DNA of 64,000 bases from Luidia sarsii (GCA_949987565.1 OX465121.1:7129177-7193176); one strand, 5' to 3'. Shown: positions 46,701 to 58,200, counted from the first letter of the stretch. Made by a program: numbers and translations. Notes: generated from the letters alone by a model not told the origin.

Positions 46701-49700
46701 ATCATCAGATACCCGGTTCCATTTTTTGGAGTTCGGGTATCTTTCCTTTGTTTATGAGATTGTAAGACTCAGTGGCATCCGATTCAATACTTTAAAAGAG
46801 GAACCGGAATTTGTATCAACTCAATTTCGATTCTTGGCGTCATTGAATAGAGTTGTCTTTAATTAGCCATGGTTATCATTAGGTGCAATCCCGCTATAAA
46901 AAGGAAAACCGTCGAAAAGTGGACCGCATCATCATCGCGATTCAAGAATCGATTTGTTTTTTTGTGCACGAGTCTACACACGATTTTGCCCACCCTACCA
47001 TTTGGACGGCTTGATCTCCTCCATGTCGCAGTCCTCGGTCACGGCCAGTTGCCGGCTGATCTGCGGCGCTTCCCGCATGTGCCTGACGGCGATCTCCATG
47101 ACCGGGTGCTCGTTGGCGGCGTGGAACTTCTGCCGGAAGGTACGGCAGCGCTCCCTGTGGGTGGGAGTGAGGGTGGTGGGGAAAGGGAGGGGGGGGGAGA
47201 TCAGAGAAGAAGAGAGTCAAAGGCTAGAGGGAATATGGCCGGCGCTTGCTGTATTCTATCATCAGTGCCAGGCTAGGCCACTCGTTCATATTGATCACTC
47301 TGTACTTATCCACTTGTCTCTCCGGCTCTCTCTCCATCTGTCTCTGTCTCTCTCTCCTCTCTATCTGCCTCTCTCTCGGTCTCTCTGTCTCTCTCTCTCA
47401 CTGTCTCTCTCTGTCTCTCTATCTGCCTCTCTCTCTGTCTCTGTCTCTCTCTCTGTCTCTCTCTGTCTCTCTCTGTCTCTCTCTGTCTCTCTCTGTCTCT
47501 CTATCTGCCTCTCTCTCTGTCTCTTTGTCTCTCTGTCTCTGTCTCTCTGTCTCTCTCCCTGTCTCTCTGTCTCTCTCTGTCTCTCTGTCTCTCTATCTGC
47601 CTCTCTATCTCTCTGTCTCTGTCTCTCTATCTGCCTCTCTCTCTGTCTTTGTCTGTCTCTCTGTCTCTCTGTCTCTCTCTCTGTCTCTCTGTCGCTCTCT
47701 GTCTCTCTCTGTCTCTCTATCTGCCTCTCTCTCTCTGTCTCTTTGTCTCTCTGTCTCTCTGTCTCTCTCTGTCTCTCTGTCTCTCTCTCTCTGTCTCTCT
47801 GTCTCTCTGTCTCTCTATCTGCCTCTCTATCTCTCTGTCTCTGTCTCTGTATCTGCCTCTCTCTGTCTTTGTCTGTCTCTCTGTCTCTCTGTCTCTCTCT
47901 CTGTCTCTCTGTCTCTCTATCTGCCTCTCTATCTCTCTGTCTCTCTGTCTCTCTATCTGCCTCTCTCTCTGTCTCTGTCTGTCTCTCTGTCTCTCTCTGT
48001 CTCTCTATCTGCCTCTCTCTTTGTCTGTCTGTCTGTCTCTCTGTCTCTCTCTCTCTTCTCTCTGGCTCTCTCCCATCTCTCTGTCTATCTATATGTCTTT
48101 CTACTGTGTGTCTCTCTCTATGTCTCTCTCTCTCTCTCAATCCGAGCAGGGGTCGGTTTCACCAAACTCATGGTAACTTACAATTAATCGCAAGGCGATG
48201 AGCGTTCCAACACAACTTACGATGGATATTATCCATCGTAAGTTGAGTTACGATTCATCGTAAGGCTTTGTGAAATCCAGCCCAGGTCTCAAAAGGCAGA
48301 ACAATGACACGGGTCACAAAAAGATAGTCGGTAGGCCAGAGACAATCTTCCTCGGCAAGATTGTAGCGGATTGCCTCATGCCCAGCTCTTTCTCAGCCAC
48401 ACTGGCAAAAGAGATTCTAATTTCTCGAGTGGTGACATTGCAAACGATCGGCAACATGTCTCGTCTCATTTGTTAACGGTGGCGGCGTGACCACGCAGGC
48501 CCTCACCTCTCCATCCTCTCAATGTCCGTCAGCGCTTCCCGCGCCATCTTGGTCTGGACCTTGGAGAAGCTCTCCCTGAGGGCGGCCAGCGCTCTCTCGG
48601 GATCTGCCGCCTCCGTCTGGGAACTGCTGCTCCCCTTCTTCTGGGCCGCTCTCTTGGCTGCCGTGGTGATGAGAAGAGCAAACAGAGAGGATTGAGGGAT
48701 CTTACTATGAACATCTAAACCGTGAAAAAAGGGGGTGAAAATGTCATTTCGCCAGTGAAACTAAAAAGTCGCTGTGATTTCACGGTGCATTCTACAGTGA
48801 ATTCACCTTGAAAATAATCAATCACCTCTCTGACCTGATAAGGACATCTTCAGGTCACTAAAGAGACTGTGAAAAGTGAATATCTAGGGTGGCAAGCTCC
48901 AGCCTTGGGGGATGGCTATTTCAATTACCAGTAGAGACCACCAGCCCCCATAGAGGTACTGTATTGTGTCCTTGTACCTGTCACTCCCAGGTACTTCTAA
49001 ATTGCCTCTAGCCATTCACCACCTGGAATGAGGCCTTGAAGACCACTGGTGAAAACACTGGTCCCAGTAGCCCTCATCTTGACCCACAAACCCAGGCTGG
49101 TCCACCCCCATTGGTTGACTACTCTGGTTAGAACCATTCGGTAATTAACCAGCCTCAGGACCGTGGTTTCTTCCCTGGTCCCAGTATCCTTAATCTTGTC
49201 CCCGACCTCATACTGTTTGACTAATATGGTGGGACAATTTGGAACCGGCCTATTGGACTCCGGATCATCGCGTACTTTCAAAAAAGATCATGAGTTTGTT
49301 CGGAACACAGAAATTATAAGCTCACGATGATGAGACCAGACTCACAGCTTTTGTCGGCACTGGAGATGGCAACGGTCATCCAGTACGGCTGCTTGGAGGC
49401 AGGGGGATGGGGATGGGGGTGGGGATGGTGGTGGTCGGCTCGGTCCTGCGGATGATGGCGTATATGGCTTGCCATCCACTTGCCGAAGCCAACGCTCTGC
49501 GGGTTCAAAGCTGCGATGCCCCGCAAAGAAAAGAAATAGGAAGAACATCTCAAATACCATCCAGGGGACAATGTCGTACAAGAGTACAAACCTATAACTT
49601 CAGCTGTACCGCTAGCACTGATATCCTTTTTCTCTGAGCTGCTGATATATCTCTCTGGATCACACATCCCACTTTCATGCAGACGTAAAATGAAAAACTA

Positions 49701-52061
49701 AATTTAACGCTTGTCAGTAAAACAAGCCGCAGCAATTTGAGAATCGGCGCACAAAATGATATTGCAGCTTTTCTGGACAATTTTTAAAAATTCTAACTTT
49801 TCAAGCAAGGAAAAGGACTGAAAACCGATTGGAAAAAAAATCTGAACAGCAACAATTAGCACAGCCACAAATCGTTCTCAAAAAATGGACTAACATCCAA
49901 GATGTCATTACTGAACAGATTTGAACAATCTGAGGGAAAAAAAGCCAAGATCAGAGACAGGACTGTGCGACGTGGTTCCTAGATTGAAGGCATTGCAGAG
50001 GACCCCACTAGAACCCACCTTGGTTGGCGAGGCTGAAGCGGTGCGTCTGGCTGCTACTGCTGGTCTGCACGGCCAGGAGATCCTCCCAGGTCTCCAGTCT
50101 GTGCTCCCTGATGTCCGACGGCCTCGCCTTGTGGTGCAAGGAGGGCAGACCCTGCCGAAATCTAACGGACGAAAATTGGCAGTGCTCTGATGTCATCCCA
50201 TCGAACGGCTTGAAATTACACACAAGTCTATGGGACTTGGTTGTAGTGGCAACAGTGGGCACCTTTCAATAGAAGCATGTGTAAGTTAAGTGGCATATAC
50301 TTGCTGTTGCTCAATCCCTGAATGGCTTGAAATTACACACAAGTCTATGGGACTTGGTTCTAGTGGCAACAGTGGGCGACTTCCATAGAAGCATGTGTAA
50401 TGTTAAAGCCATTGGCATACTTGCTGTTGCTCAATCCCTGAATGGCTTGAAATTACACACAAGTCTATGGGACTTGGTTCTAGTGGCAACAGTGGGCGCC
50501 TTCCATAGAAGCATGTGTAATGTTAAAGCCATTGGCATACTTGCTGTTGCTCAATCCCTGAATGGCTTGAAATTACACACAAGTCTATGGGACTTGGTTC
50601 TAGTGCCTACAGCATGGGCCTTCCATACGGCCATGTGTAAGTTAAAGCCATTGGCATAGCTGCTGTTGCTCAATCCCTGAATGGCTTGAAAATACACACA
50701 AGTTAATGGGACTTGGTTCTAGTGCCAACAGCATGGGCCTTCCATAGGGCCATGCGTAAGTTAAAGCCATTGACATAGCTGCTGTTGTTAAATCCCTGAA
50801 TGATCTGACATGATCACACCATGAATGAGTCCGCCTCATCAAATCAATGCTTACTTTCTCCACTGCACGGGCGTGGTGGAGGTCGGTGCGGGGTGATGAT
50901 GATGGTCTCCGGGACGAATGCTGGCATTGGACCTGTTGCTCAGCTGGGACTTGGACGTGCACTTGCTCATCAGACCCGCACCCGCTGCAGGGAAAGCTCC
51001 TACTGCTGCAGCTGCTGCTGCTGCTGCTGTTGGGTTGAACTCGTTGGAGCTGACCGTGTCAGAGGAATGGATCAACTCCATGGGTGCTGCTGCTTGCTGC
51101 TGCTGCTGGACCACCGATCTGGCCAATCGACTGCAATGCAAGTGGAACCATGCATATTCAACAGCATGCATATTCAACAGCATGCATATTCAACAGCATA
51201 CATATTCAACAGCATGCATATTCAACAGCATGCATATTCAACTGCATGCATATTCAACAGCATGCATATTCAACGCATGCATATTCAACAGCATGCATAT
51301 TCAACGCATGCATATTCAACAGCATACATATTCAACAGCATGCATATTCAACAGCATGCATATTCAACTGCATGCATATTCAACAGCATGCATATTCAAC
51401 TGCATGCATATTCAACTGCATGTATATTCAACTGCATGCATATTCAATGCCAGCATGCATATTCAACAGCATGCATAGTCAACAGCATGCATAGTCAACA
51501 GCATGCATAGTCAACAGCATGCATAGTCAACAGCATGCATAGTCAACAGGAATTGCACATATCTAACAGGAACCATGCATATTCAGCAGGAATCTTGCAT
51601 ATCCAGTAGAAACCAGGGGGAGGGGGAGAGAGAGAGAGACAGATGGAGAGAGAGAGCCAGATGGAGAGGGAGAAAGGGGAGAGAGAGAAACAGAGAGAGA
51701 GAGAAACAGAGAGAGACAGATAGAGGGAGAGGAAGAGAAAGAGAGAGAGGGAGAGATCAAGAGACAAAGAGTGATGGAAAGAGCAAGGAAGAGAGAGGGA
51801 GGGAGATATAGAGTCGAGAGGGGGAGAGAGAGGGAGAGAAAGAAAGGAGAAAGAGAGGGAGAGAGGGGGAGAAAGAAATGAGAGATAGGGAGAGAGAGGG
51901 GATGAGAGACAGAGAGACAGAGAGAGATATGAGAGAGAGACAGAAAGAGACAGAGAGGATGAGGGAGAGGGAGAGAGAGAGGGAGAGAGAGAGAGACAGA
52001 CAGACAGACAGAGAGGAGAGAGACAGAAGGAGAGAGAGACATGAGAGAGAGACAAACAGAG

Positions 52062-52097
<36 letters not shown>

Positions 52098-55000
52098 AGA
52101 GAGAGAGAGAGACAGAGAGAAGGAGAGGTCAGAGTTGATCAGCACACCTGAAGGCCGGTCTCTCGTAAGGCACATGACGGTAGAGTAGATTGACCATGTC
52201 GTGGGACAGAGGCACCCTGGTGCGTAGGTCTTTGCTCTTCAAGTTGTGCAGGGCGTTCAGGAGACGATGGATGGCCAGCAGCTTCTCAGCCAGTGCCTTG
52301 TGGCTACGCAGGAAATTAAGCCTTCAGGAAAAAAAAGCACAGCGGGAGGCAAGGGTATTGTTTCAACCTGGAACGGTTTGTGATGAGTAGGGATGAGCAT
52401 CCCTTGTTCCCGCCTTTACAGTTCCTGCCTTCACCCTTCACTGAGCTAATCCCCTCACCAGGATCCCTCTCCACACTACATAAGCCCCACTCCCAGTTGG
52501 AATCCAGCATTCTCCTGAGGACGAGCAGAGTATACTGTTCGAAACGTCGAGTTCCTCCGGTTCTTTTCAGAACCACACTTACTCACAAAAGAGAATTTAC
52601 ACGGTGTCTCCGCAAACCTATTTGTCCTGATAATCTCACCATGCAAACCTTCAAATCTCATATGAGTAGACCTCCCCCGTATCATCTGGCCACGGAAGAT
52701 TTGGGTTGGTTCTGAGAAGAACCGGCGAGTCAAGAACTCAAATTCTCAAACGTTAGAGGGCCTGAAGACGTTTCGATCCTAGCAGGGCTTCCCTCATCAA
52801 AGGCAGAGTGCCTTTGAGAGAGGTCCTGCTAGGATCAAAATGTCAGGCCCTCTAACTTTTTTTTTAATATTTATGTATTGAAGGTCATTTTAATCAGTGA
52901 GCAGTTTGCAACAGTTTTCCGTGCTTACTTCAAGAACTCAAAGTGACAGAAAAATAATGCAGACCGCTCTCTGACCCAAAATTGCAAAGCTATCAAATTA
53001 AGAGACCCCAGTTTTTGTTTCATCCTTGCAGGACCTTTCTCAAAGATCCTGCCGGCTACTATAGCAAGCAGAGGTAAAGTTTACACTCTTCATCAGCGTC
53101 TCGCCTCATCTCAAAAGAGATGACTTTCACATGGTGACACCTCAATTAAAAACTCTCCACAGTGCTTCCACCGTGCAAACCTTCAAATCCTGTCAAGCTA
53201 GCAGAACCATTCTGCTTTTGTTTGAGAAAGGCACCGCTTAATTATTGGATGGGCACACGAGATCAGCCTCTTGGTTTGTTTGTTTGATTTTGGGCGGGTT
53301 TTTTTTTTTTTCAGGAAGATCGACTGCCCACAAGTCCTCAGGATCTTGACGACGACCACCGGGGCCTACCTGTTCAGCTCTTCCTCAAGTTCGTCGTCGA
53401 TGGGTTTGGTCTTGGAGGTTCTGGCGCTGATGTCGCTGCGCACCGAGTCGGTGGAGAGGACGCTGGAGGACCTGCCCTGGCTGAACTGCGAGGACGAGCC
53501 GGCGAGGGCGCCCCCCGGAGTCAGTCCGGCCGGCGGGCGGAAGGTGACGGTGCTCTGCTGAGTGGCGTCGCTGTCCAACCGCTTCTTGGCACTCTGGTTC
53601 AAAGACAGATCATCAGGAGGTCAATTTGTCACTGTGAATGATCCATGGTAACCATGGTAACACCAGACCATAATCACCCAAATGAAATAGACAGATGTCT
53701 GTTCAAAATTTTCCAAGTAATTTTTTTTTTCCGTTGATTATTATTATTTTGTTAATAGATAAATAATAAAAAAGGTACCAGGCCTGACTTTTTCGTCCTA
53801 GCAGGACCTTTCTCAAACGCAGAATGACAAGGACAAAAACATGAACAGGGCTGGAAGGGGGAGAGCGATAGGGGCACATATGTTATAGACAAAGGACAAA
53901 GAGGAAACCTGGTAGGATGGCCGGATCTATAAAAAGCCTGACCTGAAAAAAAGAAAGATCAAAAATGGTATAGCTGACTTCAATGCCTTTGAGCGAGGTC
54001 CTGCCTGCCAGTTCCTCCAAAAAAACGAGAAGAAAAAAATCTACACTATTTCTTCCCTTTGCAGATAAATTCCATTTGTTGAGCAATCAAAATGCCCCAG
54101 ATTTCTTTAATTACTGTTTTGCATGGCAGAGAATGCTTGATTGAAGGAGGTGAAATTTAAAAAAAAGGGCAGGGCTTTTTTCTTTTACTTCCAGCTCGGC
54201 GACGCATTTCTCGAAGGTCTGGCCCCCGCGCTCAGCCACCAGTAACTGCTCCGACTCTCTCAGGTACTCCTTGATGGTGGTGAAGCCAGCCGAGGAGATG
54301 GCCTCTTCGTCCAGCTGAGAGAGCTGGCCACCTACCGGGCCACTGCTGGTGGCCTTGGGAGTCTGAGGCTACAAAAAATGTAGGGGGGGGAGGGGGGAGG
54401 GACATGCACAAATCATATTAAGGAGACTCTTTCAAAGTGCTGTGTCCACTTCACTTTGTATTACTTTTTTTATTTTGGAAAAGCTGCATCCACTTGTCTG
54501 TGATCCCCGAGCTGCTGTAGCCAGGTTTACAGCAATTATTTGTTTGCATCTGAATGAAAACAGAGGGTGTGATCCCTGGAGATCTCTGATGTTTGAATTG
54601 CTTCTGACTGACACCCCACCCTGGCAAAGACAAGTTGACTATTTGGGAAGGCCGCCATCTAAGAGCCATTTGCTTTTTTTTCTTCAAAAGTTTGAAAAAT
54701 GGCAAAGAAAAAACTTGGACTGGATCTGGTTCAATGGACTTAAACGGGTCCAGTCAAAGTTTTCTTTGCCATCTTTTTCACAACTTTTCCCAATCAGTTT
54801 TTTCTTGATTTATCAAAATTGTTCCCTGTCAGTTTTTCCTTGATTCATCAAAATTGTTCCCTGTCAGTTTTTCCTTGATTTATCAAAATTGTTCCCTGTC
54901 AGTTTTTCCTTGATTTATCAAAATTGTTCCCTGTCAGTTTTTCCTTGATTTATCAAAATTGTTCCCTTTCAGTTTTTCCTTGATTTTTCAAAACTGTTCC

Positions 55001-57826
55001 CAGTCAGTTTTTCCTTTTTTCTTTTAATTGTTCCCAGTCAGTTTTTCCTCGATTTTTCAAAATTGTTCCCTGTCAGTTTTTCCTTGATTTTTCAAAATGG
55101 TTCCCTGTCAGTAATTCCTTAAATTTTTCAAAATTGGTCCCAGTCAGTTTTTCCTTGATTTTTTCAACAAATTTGTCAAAAGTTCCCAGTCAGTTTTCCC
55201 TTAATTTGCTTGACCTTTCTTTCAGAAAATGAACCTGAGAAAGATCTGGGCATTGTGGGCTCAGTGTTCTTACTCACTTTTGAGGCAAGGTCCGATCTCT
55301 CCTCGGCAGTTTTGGGCGGTGTGAAGCCCAGCTTATGGCTGCCTATAAAGAAGGCTGCCGCATGCATCTTGGGGAACAGGAAACAAGAAAAAACGTCAAC
55401 AAAACAAAAGTCAACAAAAAGAAAAAAGGAAGATGCTATACTTTCTTGGAGCTACACTCACTGAATTTTTTATTTTTTTTATTCTATGGATGACCAATTT
55501 GCTTGGATTGGGAGTCTCAGTACATTGAAGGCTCTGCTAAGGGTCAGAAAGTCTGACCCTGACTCTGACTCTGCTAGGAAGAACCCTGATCATTTTTGAG
55601 AACTCCATTTTGGTCGTTGATGACGAGGACACAGTTTTGAAACATCCTTGTTTTAATACTGATCTATAGTGAAACAAACAGGACACCTTTCTCGGTAGGC
55701 AGTCGGAGAAAACGTCGAAGACCAAGTTGCGCGAGTCCAGCTCCACGTTGCCGATAGACTCGTAGGGGCACTGCTGCGGAGTGAAGAAACCCCTGGAGAG
55801 GTGGCTCCGTCGTCGGCTGAACTGGTCCGTCCAGTCCTCGGGGGCGTCGGGGACACAGGTGGTGCTGGTACGCTGCCGGACGCGATCGGAGGAGTAAGGC
55901 ACCGCTAGATTTAGGAGAGGGGGGCGGGGAGGGTAGGTTAATACAACCAGAAGGCATTGAATTGCTTCTGATGACTGACACCCCACCCTGGCAAAGACAA
56001 GTTGACTATTTGGGAAGGCCGTCATCTAAGAGTCATTTGCTTTTTTTCAAAAGTTTGAAAAATTGCAAAGAAAACTTGGACTGGATCTGGTTCAATGGAC
56101 TAAAACGGGTCCAGTCAAAGTTTTCTTTGCCATTTTTTTCACAACTTTTCCCAGTCAATTTTCCTTGATTTGTTCCCAGTCAGTTTTTCCTTTTTTCAAA
56201 ATTGTTCTCAGTCAGCTTTTCCTTGATTTTTCAAAATTGTTCCCAGTCAGTTTTTCCATGATTTTTCAAAATTGTTCCCAGTCAGTTTTTCCTGGATTTT
56301 TCAAAAGTCAAGACTAGATTTAGGAGAGGGGGGAGGGTAGGTTAATACGACCAGAGGGCAAAGAAGCATCACTGATGATGAGTCCAGGGTTGGTAGCACT
56401 CCGAGAAAGTCCTGCTGGACTAGTTTTCCGTCGCGCTGGACCGGGAGTCCCCGGTCCAGTGAGATTGCCGTGGCTATTGTTCATGAAAACAAAGTATCTC
56501 CCGATCTCCTGATCCTTTGCTCTAAATGTTTGAAAGTCCTGCAGTGCATGCTGGGATTTTGGTCCTGCTAGGATCGGGCCCTTGTGATTTTCCGAGATTC
56601 TCTCTGAAGCTTTAGTTTAGGATTGATGATGTGAATCAAAGGGAATTGGCTTGATGCTAACCCTGACAACTCTTCTTATTTTCTGTTTTTTATAAGAGAC
56701 AATTTGCAAGCTGATCATGTGCATGTGGTAGGTCCTCACATTTTCTATCTATTTGGGTTTGTCAAATAATAATTTTTTATAGGCTGTTTGGAGTGTCTGA
56801 TTGTTGGAAGGTTTTTGGTTATTCTGTTTGTACCAGTAAATAGTAGTAGTACTAGTACTAGTAGTAGTACTCACTAGTAGTATTCACTTAAAATTTAGGC
56901 TTACCAGTATAAAACTACTACTATACTAAAGTAGCACTAGTAGTAACTAGTATAGTACTAGTACATGTACCTCTTGTGTACTAGTACTAGTAAGTAGTAG
57001 TACTACTACTAGTGAGACTAAACAAAATAATTATTAGTTCTGCATTTTTTTTGGCCTGAGTAGTATGATGTGTACTTTTGTTTTTGTGCATTGACCTTTC
57101 TAACTTTCAAGTTACTTTTCAAATGAAGTTACTTTTTCGTATGACATGATCTAGGCCTACTACAGTACAAGTACTACACTAGTATTTGAGAATGCGGGAA
57201 GTTCTAACCTATTACCTAGCCTTGGTGCCAATTCAAATTGCTCCTTAATTCTTAAAATTAATTTTTAAAATAATTATTCCAATTCCAATCAAGAATTAAG
57301 CCCCCCCCCCGTTTTAACAACCACAACTGCACAAGACTCCCCTGCTACTGCTAGTGCTACTAAAAAGTACTAGTAAAGTAGTATAAAAAAAGGATAATAA
57401 AACTACTTAACTAGGCCTAGGCCCTAGGCGATACTGGCGATGGTTATACCCAAGATTAAGGTCAGGCGATGAGGCAGACCACGGAATATGATTATGAAGT
57501 TCTGTTCCTTAGTCTAACTACACTGTAACTTGTAAGTCTACTGTCTAGTCTCTAGATCAGGATAGTAGATGGGTACAGAGTAGATCTACTCTAGTCCTCT
57601 ACTCTAGTCTCTACTGTCTAGTAATACTAATTATTATTGGGCAGTACCCACCTTTTGGACGCTTTGCATGCTGTTTCAGGTACTTTGTCACCTCGGTGCT
57701 GAGAAGGGCGTGTTGGTTCATGTGGTTGGCCAATACCTGGGCATGTGTGGCGTGATGGTGGTGGTGATGATGGTGGTGGTGGTGAGCACCTTGCCCAGTA
57801 ACGCTATGTCCGCCTTGACTCGCCAT
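43755..57826 (-). CDS. Unidentified 752-residue protein, 13 coding exons
   Basis: I assembled this from 13 exons, read high to low: 57826-57652, 55904-55687, 55367-55278, 54368-54189, 53593-53370, 52321-52148, 51130-50855, 50161-50019, 49510-49346, 48657-48507, 47154-46999, 45269-45146 and 43937-43755. Every intron is GT-AG, phases agree throughout, and the sum is 2,259 nt (752 codons plus TAG). The start is the ATG at 57826, opening with MASQGGHSV. Visible features are an 11-His run (residues 15-25), a short poly-Gln (362-366), eight Ala (about 389-396), a His-Pro run (520-529), and charged, probably helical segments around 300-340 and 565-625. The last exon (693-752) looks like a hydrophobic helical bundle. 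There is no signal peptide or obvious membrane segment, so it is probably intracellular. I do not recognise the family. The middle is low-complexity, while the flanking exons look conserved and structured. The exon 5/6 acceptor has an alternative site at 52309 that keeps the frame. Gene structure is well supported; function is unknown. Confidence 0.85.
44020..44560. repeat. About 167-bp tandem repeat in intron 12
   Basis: Three good units and one degraded unit containing GGGAGTGAGTTACAGTGAGG and GATGGATGCTAAGATG. A fragment recurs at 45075-45110. Confidence 0.9.
44594..45055. mobile_element. Foldback/DNA transposon, copy 1 (intron 12)
   Basis: Starts CTATGAACATCTAAACCGTG and ends in its imperfect reverse complement (45030-45055). 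Inside, GTGAAAA and TTTTCAC blocks are repeated. It shares its whole length with the element at 48703, in opposite orientation. Confidence 0.75.
45365..46365. repeat. 110-bp tandem repeat, nine units (intron 11)
   Basis: GCAACTTCAG recurs every 110 bp from 45471 to 46351 with few differences. Each unit contains a near-palindrome CATAGAGCTCTATG followed by AATAAA. Confidence 0.97.
46366..46998. other. No gene seen between array and exon 11
   Basis: Intronic unique sequence with poly-G runs at 46454-46465 and 46633-46650. Confidence 0.5.
47310..48145. repeat. CTGTCTCT simple repeat (intron 10)
   Basis: Long tract of CTCTCTGTCT units with recurrent ATCTGCCTCTCT interruptions, giving Ser/Leu frames that are artefacts. 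Confidence 0.97.
48155..48283. mobile_element. Short foldback MITE (intron 10)
   Basis: Ends GGTTTCACCAAAC and GCTTTGTGAAATCC are inverted. The centre has 14-bp perfect arms, ACTTACGATGGATA, around one base (48217-48245), with two more TTACGAT copies. Confidence 0.6.
48703..49065. mobile_element. Foldback/DNA transposon, copy 2 (intron 9, truncated)
   Basis: Same TIR (ACTATGAACATCTAAACCGT) and interior as 44594-45055 but inverted. It stops near 49065 inside the sequence where copy 1 has GTGTTTTCACCAGTGG. Confidence 0.75.
49511..50018. other. Intron 8, no gene or repeat recognised
   Basis: AT-rich unique sequence between exons 9 and 8. Confidence 0.5.
50200..50815. repeat. 120-bp tandem repeat, five units (intron 7)
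   Basis: TGGCTTGAAATTACACACAA recurs at 120-bp spacing (50209, 50325, 50445, 50565, 50684). It begins 40 bp from exon 8 and ends 40 bp from exon 7, so it makes up most of the intron. Confidence 0.97.
51148..51560. repeat. 16-bp minisatellite next to the exon 7 acceptor (intron 6)
   Basis: About 26 units of CATGCATATTCAACAG, passing into CATGCATAGTCAACAG, begin 18 bp upstream (transcript sense) of the exon 7 acceptor. Confidence 0.97.
51610..52132. repeat. GA simple repeat (intron 6)
   Basis: GAGAGAGA/GACAGAGA tract that ends 16 bp from the exon 6 donor. Confidence 0.97.
52425..52735 (+). repeat. Family B repeat (intron 5)
   Basis: Nearly identical to 8938-9185. Core CTGAGGA (52515-52521), stem, GAAAC (52541-52545), GGTTCTTTTCAGAACC hairpin, then ACCATGCAAACCTTCAAATC. 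An inverted GGTTCTGAGAAGAACC hairpin at 52708-52723 closes it. Confidence 0.82.
52757..52852. repeat. Family A repeat, head-to-head inverted pair (intron 5)
   Basis: A minus copy (52757-52800) faces a plus copy (52815-52850) around GGCAGAGTGCC. A degenerate third copy lies at 53015-53055. Confidence 0.8.
53085..53205 (+). repeat. Family B fragment (intron 5)
   Basis: CTCATCTCAAAAGAGATGAC hairpin, ACATGGTGACACC and CACCGTGCAAACCTTCAAAT. Core lost. Confidence 0.65.
53775..53835 (-). repeat. Family A terminal motif (intron 4)
   Basis: GGCCTGACTTTTTCGTCC with CTAGCAGGACCTTTCTCAAA, followed by GCAGAATGACAAGGACA as in the PLE 3'UTRs. A further fragment lies near 53985-54010. Confidence 0.7.
54585..55200 (+). 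mobile_element. Family 1 SINE, foldback subtype with tail amplified in tandem (intron 3)
   Basis: The leader (GCTTCTGACTGACACCCC) is intact, but the tRNA head is replaced by inverted ATGGCAAAGAAAA/TTTTCTTTGCCAT arms around GGACTGGATCTGG. The tail unit (about 35 bp, GTTCCCTGTCAGTTTTTCC) is repeated about 11 times at 54785-55200. Confidence 0.75.
55950..56315 (+). mobile_element. Family 1 SINE, foldback subtype (intron 1)
   Basis: Same chimeric inverted structure as 54585-55200 with about five tail units. Near identity in the leader shows the two are recent relatives. Confidence 0.72.
56830..57010. repeat. AGT/TAC trinucleotide-rich region
   Basis: Imperfect AGTAGTACTAGT runs, palindromic in part, in intron 1. 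The remainder of intron 1 to 57650 shows no other feature. Confidence 0.85.
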
Positions 57827-58059
57827 CGATGAAACTTCTTTTCAACCAACTACGAAAAAGTTATTTCAAGTCTGACTAGCCTAGTTAAAAAAAACAGCCC
57901 GTGTCTGCTCTAAATACGAACTGGGGTTGACACAAACACGCTCTGCAAACCCTCTGATAACTATAGCCACCCCTAGACTTGGCAAAAGTCGGCTCAAATC
58001 AGGCAATTTCATGTATTTTTCTCTCATCTATTTGTTAGGGAATTCTGAGTCCACGTCTG

Positions 58060-58200
58060 TCTGGTGTAAACATGTCGCCTGAAGTGTGTGTCGTCTGCTC
58101 GGGGGCCAACAATCAACTGCGCACGCGTCGTTTCCAACAAAGTTTCGTCACGTGACCAAAAGTTTCTCCATCGCGCGCGGGGCATGGTGGGAAATAATCG
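58060..58200 (-). promoter_or_regulatory. CpG-rich candidate promoter of the 13-exon gene
   Basis: This GC/CpG-rich block lies about 230-370 bp upstream of the 13-exon gene's ATG and stands out from AT-rich flanks. It contains the 10-bp palindrome GTCACGTGAC at 58147-58156 (a USF/TFE-type E-box), CGCGCGCGGGG and GCATGGTGGGAAAT, and an ACGCGTCG element. There is no TATA box. It has the look of a housekeeping, possibly bidirectional promoter, but no plus-strand gene is seen next to it. Confidence 0.5.

Noticed and set aside
46954..48201. 415-codon open frame over the CTGTCTCT tract
   Set aside because: Repeat artefact on the strand opposite a real exon (46999-47154) of the minus-strand gene.
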